Shown: positions 38,701 to 47,941, numbered from the stretch's first letter. The stretch: DNA of 64,000 nt from Nitratiruptor tergarcus DSM 16512 (GCF_027946175.1 NZ_AP026671.1:1798001-1862000); one strand, 5' to 3'. A program made the numbers and translations. The notes: generated by a model not told the origin, from the sequence alone.

Positions 38701-39102
38701 AGGGATATGAGATAATTTTTGCCAGCCGAATGCATTGTTTTCGGAAGGCTTCACACCCAAAAGTCGATAATAATCACTGGCCGATGCTTCAAATATCCAG
38801 TCGCTTTTATCAATAGTGCCATCATGGTTGAAATCATATATATAAAATTTCCCATAAATTTTAAATTTTTTGGATACAAGATATTGCAAAAGCTTATTTA
38901 GATATGGATTAGCTGTGCTGCTTGAAGAGCCGCTTGGTACACTGCTACTGGATATACTTGAAAAACTGCTTAATGAACTGTATGAGGAACTACTACTTGA
39001 CATGAGTGAAGAACTACTTGAAGAACTTGATAAAGAGGAAGCTTGCTGTCTTAGATGCAAATAGACAACTTTACCATTGCCAAATTGCAACTTCACATAC
39101 AC
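35791..39102 (-). CDS. large multidomain surface protein; C-terminal part of a gene apparently split by a frameshift
   Basis: The frame is open for 1103 codons from GTG 39102. It has no signal peptide and starts inside what looks like a beta-strand (VYVKLQFGNGKVVYLHL). Next come a Ser-rich linker (23-63), two WIY modules (82-130 with EF-hand-like DFNHDGTIDKSD, and 143-187), a long beta-rich region I do not recognise, and a CHB_HEX-type domain about 818-893 (GATIYYRIGESGDFIRYTGP). A Cys-rich part and MORN/YwqK-like repeats (YYEGNRQGYEIYFNEDG) end it. It probably continues the CAP-domain protein encoded just upstream; joined, they would give about 1476 residues. Expression as a separate protein is doubtful. 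Confidence 0.65.
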   Translation of the reverse strand: MYVKLQFGNGKVVYLHLRQQASSLSSSSSSSSLMSSSSSSYSSLSSFSSISSSSVPSGSSSSTANPYLNKLLQYLVSKKFKIYGKFYIYDFNHDGTIDKSDWIFEASASDYYRLLGVKPSENNAFGWQKLSHIPADLDKNRDLQGYFSYIAFNEDSDQRFSWIYVTKDGAVYKLMGATSQNTFYYLDIDGNNIPDELLGIRVKKEGKNLIIYCDGSYPACMSGSMNIESLLPGVNIDDFINNPPSTTLNVEHEIESFSLQKADGSIELALDKSEKIDDTHYKIFASLDNSAINKPLFVGENFIGMIESIDERGAYCIATLKDPQKLEDVIKELSFKVKSRETNFQRTLRSGILKSKYDAYNKDPLRYTIYYKGGVTRDGGVSRPVMRIEIPKGYKIPLSLKDIECHFDVSRCELTRRNISLSGEKEAKVPLDFFISFPDERQVYLEFSTQGSFIDIGLAFFTQGDLGWSGLRYIEYTQDMYFDAHLEFSIKGDLTKIALGDDLHFEKDISLGEFRIPIPLDQAGGGKLARLEIGVVPTITVGIEGKIDGQIVYKYDFGREGYAKLRYDSFNGINIDGNCSERSQEVTQSNLNVSLSATGKAYLFPNVSFIPYVKLVSDIARLKIGILQSGITLDNVMVGKISKEFIAQPLDDENAFATEAQLTSNIYGLVRGKLDLETDIKGKKINDIYETDYINIYKTTKYSLLDWHSKLLLPPQLRTKGQNNTQYAVEFFNKNTDLQDYIKYCYNTGSSVEETEDISIEDIQNCPQVWKRGDSPLYLPKNTALKVRAFLRNADISSGKWTWGSSVSMQQVFFLFDVEKPQFSPASTTFEDSITITLTQSQGATIYYRIGESGDFIRYTGPFTLHESSKVYAYALLYKEGTYYKSKTVIQQYEKASGNTQCLPFNGQCLPLGEEVTRWEGFPAPEYCSLHAPDDCDFGENRSSLCTKVQHREDGVDITCQYNPPYDQHGNEQPCSAYKLYSEQLRKNGKPIGYWKWFKHKCGEEYIVQISQHYFDEKMVEVLYCEEQFPEYEWKADYLFQDNKFIQHGITIQKFCPSGKISVYTSYYEGNRQGYEIYFNEDGSILSCSFWSGQLHEICTPGF

Positions 39103-40220
39103 CCGGATGTTCCACGCATCTTAAACCATATAGTATTCCTATCCAAAAATCCAGCTTCAATATTTTCAACTCCATATCGATTCCAATACACACTTTTTAA
39201 TTTATCCTTGCAATCTTTTGGTTCCACATAGAGTGCGTATATTTCATCAGATGTGATGTTGTAAATATGCTTATTGTCCTCATTTTTATAGACTATAAAC
39301 ATAGGATAAGGGGGATCTTCCGTATAAAAATTCCAAGATTTTGTAAAAGTGCTGTCACCAACACTATATTCCACTTCTACCCTATATCTTCTATTCCATA
39401 AAAGTCTATTTATCGGAATAAAAGCATATTTGTAATCAGAAACTTTGCATTTTTGCAAAGTAACAGGTTCTCCTGCCTGATTTTTCAATGAAAAGGAGAG
39501 AATAGTAGGGATTTCATCTATTTTATATTGATTGAACTCCATTGTAATGGGATATCCCGCAAAGTAACAATCCATTCTTCCCTCTAGATCAAAAAGAGCA
39601 GGATAGACTTTTTTGGATTCTGTAGGCCATACCACAATAGCAGGATTGCCCAAAGCGACTCGCTTTTTTTCATTGAGATATAGATCGTGATCAATTTTTT
39701 TATCTGTGTCCGCACAAACATTGTAATAATAACGTCCGCTAGAATAGGTATCACTCCTTCTACATAAGCTATCCAGATAGCTATTGCCAATATCAAAGGT
39801 ATAATAATTATATTCGCTTCTTTTTGCTTCTCCTATACCTACTATATTCATGTAAGGATTGAGAAAAATGAATCTGTTATCTACTTCTGCCATGAGTTCA
39901 TCGATAGCTTGTTTTATATCTTTTTTTGTCTTTTTGACATTTTCTATAACCCATCTGCTCTGAAATCCGGCATCTATAGCCCTATCTTTTGCTCTATATC
40001 CTGTATATCCTGTTTTCGAACTATCCTCATATGTAGAAACTATCTCATGCAATGCCATATAGTCACTATGTTTTTGTGCTGCAATATCGAGATACCTGTT
40101 TTTGGTAAAACTATTGAGGGTTGCTGCACTGCGTAATGATGAGAGATAACTATATGCTTCGTTTTTATCACCCCATGCAAAAATAATCAAACAAAATAGA
40201 ACAATAATGACTTTTTGCAA
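39093..40220 (-). CDS. exported CAP/SCP-domain protein; N-terminal part of a frameshifted gene
   Basis: A 375-aa protein with a signal peptide (VIIVLFCLIIFAWG) and a CAP (SCP/PR-1-like) domain: YLSSLRSAATLNSF, AAQKHSDYMALHEIVS, and IVGIGEA later. From about 240 there is an immunoglobulin-like or beta-sandwich region. The frame stops abruptly in a strand (TIWFKMRGTSG then C-M-stop), and the next frame continues as VYVKLQFGNG. One added base in the GGG at 39102-39104 would join the two into one sensible domain. It diverges from the PQQ-like gene at 40326. Confidence 0.7.
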   Translation of the reverse strand: MQKVIIVLFCLIIFAWGDKNEAYSYLSSLRSAATLNSFTKNRYLDIAAQKHSDYMALHEIVSTYEDSSKTGYTGYRAKDRAIDAGFQSRWVIENVKKTKKDIKQAIDELMAEVDNRFIFLNPYMNIVGIGEAKRSEYNYYTFDIGNSYLDSLCRRSDTYSSGRYYYNVCADTDKKIDHDLYLNEKKRVALGNPAIVVWPTESKKVYPALFDLEGRMDCYFAGYPITMEFNQYKIDEIPTILSFSLKNQAGEPVTLQKCKVSDYKYAFIPINRLLWNRRYRVEVEYSVGDSTFTKSWNFYTEDPPYPMFIVYKNEDNKHIYNITSDEIYALYVEPKDCKDKLKSVYWNRYGVENIEAGFLDRNTIWFKMRGTSGCM

Positions 40221-40325
40221 TTTTCTATCTCCATTTAATATTTATTAAGGCAGCATACATTAAAATTTACAATAATACTTTTAATAAAAAGATTAATTGT
40301 ATCACTTAATATTAAGAGGTGTAAG

Positions 40326-41924
40326 ATGAAAAAATTGATTTTTTTATGCAGTCTAATAATTTTTGTATATGCGGAGAATGTGGGTAATATTCTTTGGAAA
40401 GTTCAACTTCCAAAAAAAGTTTACGATATTCATATAGTAGGAGCACCTACAATTGACCAAGACGGAGTCATCTACTTTGGTGCAGATGAATATCTCTTTG
40501 CATACTATCCAAATGGAATACTAAAATGGAAAGTAAAACTAGAAGAATCTAGACAAAAATATTCTCCTGTTATAGGAAAAGATGGCACTATTTATATCAA
40601 TTCGCATTTTGACTATATTTATGCTATATCTAAAAAAGGCGATATTTTATGGAAATTGAAAGTGAATGAATTTCCCGATATGCAAATGTCCATGGGAATA
40701 GGAAATGATGGGACTTTATACATTGGAACAAGTAATATAATACATAATTTATATGCCATAAATCCCAATGGAACCATTAAATGGATTTTCCCTTTTGATG
40801 ATGCTACTAGGCATTCTTCTCCAGCTATTGCTCAAGATGGAACTATATACATTGGATGTAATGATAAAAAGCTTTATGCCATCAATTCTGATGGAACATT
40901 AAAATGGCAATACAAAACAGCAGATAAGATTTGGTCATCTCCAGCGATTGGAAAAGATGGAACTATTTACATAGGTAGCATGGATACCTATCTCTATGCT
41001 ATTAATCCCGATGGAAGTTTGAAATGGAAATACAAAACAAATGGCCCTATCTATGAAACCTCTCCAGTAATTGCGCAAGATGGAACAATTTATATTGGTT
41101 CAGAAGATGGATATCTGTATGCTATCGATATAGAAGGGAGGTTGCGCTGGAAATTTAAAACAGATAACTGGATTTTATCAACACCAGTAATTGGGAAAAA
41201 TGGAATAATTTATGTTCCTTCTTGGGATAATTATCTTTATGCCATAAATCCAAATGGAAGTATGAAATGGAAAAAATTTTTAAAAGAGTTTTCGTTTTCC
41301 CACTCTTCACCAACCATTGATAAAAACAAAATACTTTATATAGGAACCGCATATGGAACATTTTATGCAATTCAAGTAGAGAGCACTTTAGCCCACACTC
41401 CATGGCCAAAGTTTAAACATGATGTCTACAATACAGGTTTTGTAAAGACTTTGGCATATTTGGATAAATTGGCAAACAGAAGCTTTCCACTGCAAGGCTA
41501 TTTCATCCATTATGGCCCAGGAGCATATGACTGGCTCTATATTACTGCAAACAAGAGCCTTGTAGCAAAACTAGAAGGGCTTGATGCTCAAGGATATTTT
41601 CAATGGAGCATACTATCAAGATATATCACAAATGTAAGTGTGACACAAAGAGCAAATAATGATGTGAGAATACAGCTGCAGGTAAAAGCAGGATCTCCTG
41701 GGTATCTCCAACAGATGCATGCAAAAGAGTATAGAGTAGATGGGTTCTTTTTCAATTTTGGCTCAGGTGCATATGATTGGGTCTATCTTGCAAATAATAT
41801 GCACACTTTGGTCAAACTTGAAGGGATTGATACCACAGGCTATTTCATGTGGGAAAATATTGGCGACTATTTTACCGGGTTTGATTATCACAATGCCCAG
41901 TTTCATATAAGAAGCTTGAAATAG
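40326..41924 (+). CDS. secreted PQQ-like 8-bladed propeller protein with two C-terminal WIY modules
   Basis: A 532-aa exported protein (signal LIFLCSLIIFVYA). Eight propeller repeats of about 40 residues can be counted, each with the pattern DGTIYIGS...LYAINPDG.LKWK, followed by a closing segment PWPKFKHDVYNTG typical of PQQ-like/BamB-type propellers. Two WIY modules end the chain at about 388-430 (GYFIHYGPGAYDWLY...KLEGLDAQGYFQW) and 470-512 (GFFFNFGSGAYDWVY...KLEGIDTTGYFMW). These are very like the module in the BspA-like paralogs. No PQQ cofactor residues can be assigned. Paralog D starts 42 bases after its stop with no terminator between. Confidence 0.8.
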   Translation: MKKLIFLCSLIIFVYAENVGNILWKVQLPKKVYDIHIVGAPTIDQDGVIYFGADEYLFAYYPNGILKWKVKLEESRQKYSPVIGKDGTIYINSHFDYIYAISKKGDILWKLKVNEFPDMQMSMGIGNDGTLYIGTSNIIHNLYAINPNGTIKWIFPFDDATRHSSPAIAQDGTIYIGCNDKKLYAINSDGTLKWQYKTADKIWSSPAIGKDGTIYIGSMDTYLYAINPDGSLKWKYKTNGPIYETSPVIAQDGTIYIGSEDGYLYAIDIEGRLRWKFKTDNWILSTPVIGKNGIIYVPSWDNYLYAINPNGSMKWKKFLKEFSFSHSSPTIDKNKILYIGTAYGTFYAIQVESTLAHTPWPKFKHDVYNTGFVKTLAYLDKLANRSFPLQGYFIHYGPGAYDWLYITANKSLVAKLEGLDAQGYFQWSILSRYITNVSVTQRANNDVRIQLQVKAGSPGYLQQMHAKEYRVDGFFFNFGSGAYDWVYLANNMHTLVKLEGIDTTGYFMWENIGDYFTGFDYHNAQFHIRSLK

Positions 41925-41966
41925 AGTATAAAAGAATAATACTCAACACCACAAAAAGGATACATC

Positions 41967-43370
41967 ATGAAACGCCTTACACTTTCCTCCCTCCTCCTTG
42001 CTTCCATTCTTTTTGGTGCTCCAAGTGAAGATATAATAAACCAAGTAGGTAAAAAAGCTAACTATCCAATAGATGGCTACTTCGTTCACTATGGCTCGGG
42101 AGCATATGACTGGATATATAATCCAAGAGGGACTAATGGCCTCTATAAATTAGAAGGGCTCGATCAAAACGGTTACTTTAGATGGACAAACCTCTCTTCA
42201 TCTTTTAAAGCATCTGTAAGTGATCATACACTTCATCTAAGCTCTACCCAGCCACAAACTATATTAGTGATAACTACTCCAAATCAAGAGGTAAATGTCA
42301 ATCTTGCAACTATAAAGACAATTAAATGTACTCAACTCTCTCCAGGAGATACATTTAAAATCAATGGCGTCACATATAAAGTAGTAGATAATACAATGCT
42401 TTACAACATGGATCCCAAGAGTGATGATTATGAGCATATCTGCACATCCAAAGTAACGAATATGAACAATCTTTTCTCTAATGCTGTGGATTTTAACCAG
42501 CCAATTGGTAAATGGGATACATCCAATGTGACGGATATGAGTGATATGTTTTATTTTGCTGTAAGCTTCAACCAGCCTATTGGTAACTGGGATACATCAA
42601 ATGTGACGAGTATGTATGGTATGTTCTGGGGTGCTGCAAGCTTCAATCAGCCAATAGGAAACTGGAATACATCCAATGTGACGAATATGAGTTATATGTT
42701 TTATTATGCTACAAGCTTCAATCAGCCAATTGGAGATTGGGATACATCCAATGTTACGAATATGAATAGTATGTTTTACAATGCTTTGAAATTCAATCAG
42801 CCTATCGGAGATTGGAATACATCAAATGTGAGGAATATGAGTAATATGTTTTACAATACTTTGAAATTCAATCAGCCGATAGGAAACTGGGATACATCCA
42901 ATGTGAGGAATATGAGTAGTATGTTTGAATATGCCGTGAAATTCAATCAGCCAATAGGAAACTGGAATACATCGAATGTAACGAATATGCGTAGTATGTT
43001 TCGTAATGCCACAAGCTTCAATCAGCCGATTGGAGACTGGGATACATCCAATGTGACAAATATGAATTATATGTTTTCCCATGCTGCAAGCTTCAATCAA
43101 CCTATCGGCAACTGGGATACTTCGAAAGTAATAAATATGTATGCTATGTTTTCCCATGCCACGAGCTTCAATCAGCCGATTGGAGACTGGGATACATCAA
43201 ATGTAACAAATATGGATTATATGTTTTTCTATGCTGAAAGTTTCAACCAAAATATCCATAACTGGTGCGCGAGTAAAATCCCTCAAAAACCAACCCTGTT
43301 CGATACCGGCGCAGCATTTGAAGGAAGAGACGATCTCCAGCCAGTATGGGGTACATGTCCAAGCCAGTGA
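41967..43370 (+). CDS. BspA/DUF285-like secreted repeat protein, paralog D (10 repeats)
   Basis: A 467-aa protein. The head is practically that of paralog B ([22 protein letters not shown]), but the tail is that of paralog A (QKPTLFDTG), so it is a mosaic. It has ten repeats. The leader (ATACTCAACACCACAAAAAGGATA) is shared with A only, marking D as first of the second array. There is no terminator between the PQQ-like gene and D, so the two may be co-transcribed. Confidence 0.85.
   Translation: MKRLTLSSLLLASILFGAPSEDIINQVGKKANYPIDGYFVHYGSGAYDWIYNPRGTNGLYKLEGLDQNGYFRWTNLSSSFKASVSDHTLHLSSTQPQTILVITTPNQEVNVNLATIKTIKCTQLSPGDTFKINGVTYKVVDNTMLYNMDPKSDDYEHICTSKVTNMNNLFSNAVDFNQPIGKWDTSNVTDMSDMFYFAVSFNQPIGNWDTSNVTSMYGMFWGAASFNQPIGNWNTSNVTNMSYMFYYATSFNQPIGDWDTSNVTNMNSMFYNALKFNQPIGDWNTSNVRNMSNMFYNTLKFNQPIGNWDTSNVRNMSSMFEYAVKFNQPIGNWNTSNVTNMRSMFRNATSFNQPIGDWDTSNVTNMNYMFSHAASFNQPIGNWDTSKVINMYAMFSHATSFNQPIGDWDTSNVTNMDYMFFYAESFNQNIHNWCASKIPQKPTLFDTGAAFEGRDDLQPVWGTCPSQ
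42492..43241 (+). repeat. ten 75-bp coding repeats of paralog D
   Basis: 750 bp, exactly ten units. Units 4-6 share the NALK/NTLK/AVK endings, suggesting local duplication; the variable pairs between the two Met differ from those of paralog B in spite of the shared head. Confidence 0.95.
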
Positions 43371-43394
43371 GCCTTTTGGCTTGCTGGGCTTTTT
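43364..43394 (+). terminator. terminator containing the stop codon of paralog D
   Basis: CCAGTGAGCC, TTTT, GGCTTGCTGG, GC and five T, the same as after paralog A, with TGA inside the stem. Confidence 0.85.
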
Positions 43395-43423
43395 GATCAT
43401 TTTTCACACAAAAAGGATACACC

Positions 43424-44602
43424 ATGAAACGCCTTGCACTTTCTTCTCTCCTCCTTGCTTCCATTCTCTTTGGTGCTCCCAGTGAAGATGTAGTGGGTCA
43501 AGTAGGTAAAAAAGCTAACTATCCAATAGATGGCTACTTCGTTCACTATGGCTCGGGAGCATATGACTGGATATATAATCCAAGAGGAACTAATGGCCTC
43601 TATAAATTAGAAGGGCTCGATCAAAACGGTTACTTTAGATGGACAAACCTCTCTGCATCTTTTAAAGCATCTGTAAGTGATCATACACTTCATCTAAGCT
43701 CTACCCAGCCACAAACCATCTTGGAGATAACTTCTCCAAATCAAGAGGTAAATGTTAATCTTGCAACTATTAAGACAATTAAATGTAATTCCCTCTCTCC
43801 AGGGGATACATTTAAAATCAATGGCGTCACATATAAAGTAGTAGATAATACAATGCTTTACAACATGAATCCCAATCATGATGATTATGAGCATATCTGT
43901 ACATCGAAAGTAACAGATATGAGTGATCTTTTTCGTGATGCTGTAGATTTCAACCAGCCAATAGGTAACTGGGATACATCAAATGTGACGAATATGAGTG
44001 ATATGTTTTGGTATGCTGTGAAATTCAATCAGCCGATTGGAAACTGGGATACATCAAATGTGAGGGATACGCATATGATGTTTTACTATGCTGTGAATTT
44101 TAACCAGCCGATAGATGACTGGAATACCTCGAAAGTGACGGATATGGGTGGTATGTTTTATTATGCTACAAACTTCAACCAGCCAATAGGAAACTGGAAT
44201 ACATCGAATGTTACGAAGATGAGTAATATGTTTCAATATGCTTTGAAATTCAATCAGCCAATCGGAGATTGGGATACGTCTAAAGTGACGAATATGTTTA
44301 TGATGTTTGAAAATGCTGCAAGCTTCAACCAGCCAATTGGTAATTGGAATACGTCCAATGTGACGAATATGGGCGATATGTTTTATTTTGCCGTAAGCTT
44401 CAATCAGCCAATAGGAGATTGGGATACATCTAATGTGACAAATATGAATTATATGTTTTACTATGCCCAAAGTTTCAACCAAAATATCCATAACTGGTGT
44501 GTGAGTAAAATCCCACAAAAACCTGCTGGTTTTGATACTGGTGCAGCATTTGAAGGCAGAGACGATCTGCAGCCAGTATGGGGTACATGCCCAAGCCAGT
44601 GA
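43424..44602 (+). CDS. BspA/DUF285-like secreted repeat protein, paralog E (7 repeats)
   Basis: A 392-aa protein with a mosaic head: the mature start [10 protein letters not shown] is as in A, the following LSASFKAS and LEIT are as in C, and the tail PAGFDTG is as in B. Seven repeats; two deviate (VRDTHMMF and PIDDW). [13 protein letters not shown] departs from the MDPKSDD of the other four. It ends the D-E array; downstream is the core gene for a class V aminotransferase. Confidence 0.85.
   Translation: MKRLALSSLLLASILFGAPSEDVVGQVGKKANYPIDGYFVHYGSGAYDWIYNPRGTNGLYKLEGLDQNGYFRWTNLSASFKASVSDHTLHLSSTQPQTILEITSPNQEVNVNLATIKTIKCNSLSPGDTFKINGVTYKVVDNTMLYNMNPNHDDYEHICTSKVTDMSDLFRDAVDFNQPIGNWDTSNVTNMSDMFWYAVKFNQPIGNWDTSNVRDTHMMFYYAVNFNQPIDDWNTSKVTDMGGMFYYATNFNQPIGNWNTSNVTKMSNMFQYALKFNQPIGDWDTSKVTNMFMMFENAASFNQPIGNWNTSNVTNMGDMFYFAVSFNQPIGDWDTSNVTNMNYMFYYAQSFNQNIHNWCVSKIPQKPAGFDTGAAFEGRDDLQPVWGTCPSQ
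43949..44473 (+). repeat. seven 75-bp coding repeats of paralog E
   Basis: 525 bp, exactly seven units, with framework changes in units 2 (RDTHM) and 3 (PIDDW). Confidence 0.95.
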
Positions 44603-44618
44603 GCCTCCGGCTTACTGG
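44596..44618 (+). terminator. family hairpin after paralog E, without T run
   Basis: CCAGTGAGCC, TCC, GGCTTACTGG forms a 10-bp stem including the stop codon, but the following sequence is ACTCTC, not a T run. It is probably a weak terminator. Confidence 0.6.
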
Positions 44619-44717
44619 ACTCTCATAGTTTACTCTCTTATATTCTAGCACAGAGTTAGGTGCTTTTAATCCTTCTTTTGTTATACTATCTTTACTATAT
44701 GGCAAAAGGAAGGAATT

Positions 44718-45827
44718 ATGCTGCTTTTTACTCCAGGTCCTACTCCTGTACCAGAACGTATTCGCCAAGTTATGGCACTTCCTACTATTCATCATAGAAC
44801 TCCTGAATTTACCAAGATTTTCAAAGAGACGCGAGAGTTACTGCTCGATCTTTTAAAAATGCAAGATGCAGTGATGCTAGCTTCCACAGGAACAGGTGCG
44901 ATGGAAGCGTGTGTTACGAATCTGTGTCACAAAAAAGCGCTCGTAGTTAATGCAGGTAAATTTGGTGAGAGGTTTGTTAAAATTGCCAAAGCCTTTGGTA
45001 AAGAGGTAGTAGAACTTACATATCCATGGGACACTGCTGCAAAAATTGATGATGTAGTGCAAGCTCTCAAAGAGCATCCCGATATTGATGCTTTTTGTAT
45101 TCAAATATGTGAAAGTAGTGGGGGTTTACGCCATCCTGTAGAGGAAATTGCGGCTGCAATTAAAGCGCATAATCCTGATGTAAGTGTTATTGCAGATGGT
45201 ATTACTGCAGTAGGTGTAGAGCCTATCAATACGACCAATATTGATGCACTTATTACTGGCTCGCAAAAAGCGTTGATGTTGCCACCAGGACTTGCAATGA
45301 TTGGATTGAGCCTCCATGCTTTAGGGAAAATAGGAAAGGGTGAAGGTTTTTATTTTAATTTAGCAAGTGAGCTGAAAAAACAGAGAGAGGGAACCACAGC
45401 ATATACAGCTGCGACCACTCTTGTAATTGGCCTAAGAGAAATATTGCATATTTTACTCAAAGAGATAGGATTAGATGAAGTATACGATCATACAGACAGA
45501 AGAGCGACTGCTACTAGAGTAGCACTAGAGGCTTTGGGGCTTGCTATCTATCCGCAAAAACCGGCAAATGCTATGACAGCAATTTATGATGAGCAGGCTG
45601 AAGATATTCGTAAGCTTCTCAAAAATCGTTATGGAGTCAATGTTGCTGGGGGTCAAGAGGATCTCAAAGGAAGACTCTTTCGCATTAACCATATGGGACT
45701 GATTGAGCCAAATGAGGCAGCTTGGGTAGTCAATGCAGTAGAAAAAGCGATGGCAGATCTTGGTAGAATCGAGTATCGAGGCATTGCCAATAAGATTTTC
45801 AATGAGATCTATTTTAGCGAGGAGTAG
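44718..45827 (+). CDS. class V aminotransferase (alanine-glyoxylate/serine-pyruvate type)
   Basis: A 369-aa PLP enzyme. It begins LLFTPGPTPVPERI, the usual start of this subgroup; ASTGTGAMEA binds the cofactor phosphate, and GSQKALMLPPGLAM holds the Schiff-base lysine. Substrates could be alanine, serine or glyoxylate; the family is also used for phosphoserine. AAGGAAGGA precedes ATG 44718. It is immediately followed by hisZ (TAG then ATG), so it heads an aminotransferase-hisZ-purA-DUF507-carA run. Confidence 0.85.
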   Translation: MLLFTPGPTPVPERIRQVMALPTIHHRTPEFTKIFKETRELLLDLLKMQDAVMLASTGTGAMEACVTNLCHKKALVVNAGKFGERFVKIAKAFGKEVVELTYPWDTAAKIDDVVQALKEHPDIDAFCIQICESSGGLRHPVEEIAAAIKAHNPDVSVIADGITAVGVEPINTTNIDALITGSQKALMLPPGLAMIGLSLHALGKIGKGEGFYFNLASELKKQREGTTAYTAATTLVIGLREILHILLKEIGLDEVYDHTDRRATATRVALEALGLAIYPQKPANAMTAIYDEQAEDIRKLLKNRYGVNVAGGQEDLKGRLFRINHMGLIEPNEAAWVVNAVEKAMADLGRIEYRGIANKIFNEIYFSEE

Positions 45828-46676
45828 ATGATATACCAACACGAGATCCCAAAAGGAGCGCGGCTCTATTTTGGAAAGAGTGCGAAACTAAAAAGAGAAA
45901 TTGAGCAAAAAGCGAGTGAAATTCTCTATAAAAGTGGATTTGAAGAGATCGTTACTCCACTTTTTTCCTACCATCAGCATGAATATATTGAAGATGAGAG
46001 CGAGCTTATTCGCGTCAATGACCAAAAAAATCGAAAACTCACACTGCGAGCAGATAGTACAATTGATGTTGTAAGACTTATTACGAAAAGACTTGGGCGC
46101 AGCACTGAGCATAACAGATGGTTTTATATTCAACCTGTTTTTCGCTATCCCACCTATGAGTATTTTCAAATAGGTGCAGAGATTTTACAAGAGCAAGATA
46201 GTGCAGAGGCAATGAGGATAGTTATAGCTATTCTTCAAGCTTGCAATGTTCGGCCACGCTTGCAGATATCAAATATCGCTATTCCACAGATTTTAGCGCA
46301 AAACTATGGGATCTCTTTGGATATACTCAAATCGAGCGATATGGATAGATTGCTTGAGACTGAGCATAGTTGGATGGAAAAGCTTATTTACATCTCCAAG
46401 CCAGAAGATATAGATAAAATACTTGGACTTGTACCGGAAGTTATTGAAAAAGAGCTTTTGAAAATCAAAGAGCTAGTATCTTCTATACTCTATGACAATG
46501 TTATTATAGCTCCCCTTTACTATGCAAATATGCGCTACTATAAAGATCTCTTTTTTCGCTTCTTTGAAGGAAATAATACAGTAGCAATGGGTGGGGATTA
46601 TGTAAGCGGGGATCTTGAAGCAAGTGGTTTTGCACTCTATACAGATAATATAATTGAGATTTTGGAAAAAAGGTAG
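45828..46676 (+). CDS. hisZ: ATP phosphoribosyltransferase regulatory subunit
   Basis: A 282-aa HisRS-like protein without catalytic synthetase function. It would activate a short-form HisG in the first step of histidine synthesis. Class II synthetase-like motifs are seen: GFEEIVTPLFSY, LTLRADSTIDVVRL and YFQIGAEIL. It lacks the anticodon-binding domain of HisRS, as HisZ does. It implies a short HisG elsewhere. It directly follows the aminotransferase and precedes purA by 3 bases. Confidence 0.88.
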   Translation: MIYQHEIPKGARLYFGKSAKLKREIEQKASEILYKSGFEEIVTPLFSYHQHEYIEDESELIRVNDQKNRKLTLRADSTIDVVRLITKRLGRSTEHNRWFYIQPVFRYPTYEYFQIGAEILQEQDSAEAMRIVIAILQACNVRPRLQISNIAIPQILAQNYGISLDILKSSDMDRLLETEHSWMEKLIYISKPEDIDKILGLVPEVIEKELLKIKELVSSILYDNVIIAPLYYANMRYYKDLFFRFFEGNNTVAMGGDYVSGDLEASGFALYTDNIIEILEKR

Positions 46677-46679
46677 TAA

Positions 46680-47933
<1,254 letters not shown>

Positions 47934-47941
47934 GAGAATGT

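Noticed and set aside
39093-39112. Programmed -1 frameshift joining the CAP frame to the 1103-codon frame
   Set aside because: The site TCC GGG TGT is not a slippery heptamer, and no downstream structure is obvious. A mutation, variable G run or sequence error is simpler.
32111-44473. CRISPR array or other spaced repeat
   Set aside because: The 75-bp units are head-to-tail, coding and in frame, with no spacers and no cas genes nearby.
31586-44602. Diversity-generating retroelement
   Set aside because: Variable codons resemble a variable region, but there is no reverse transcriptase or template repeat in the window, changes are not limited to adenines of a template, and recombination plus unit duplication explains the pattern.
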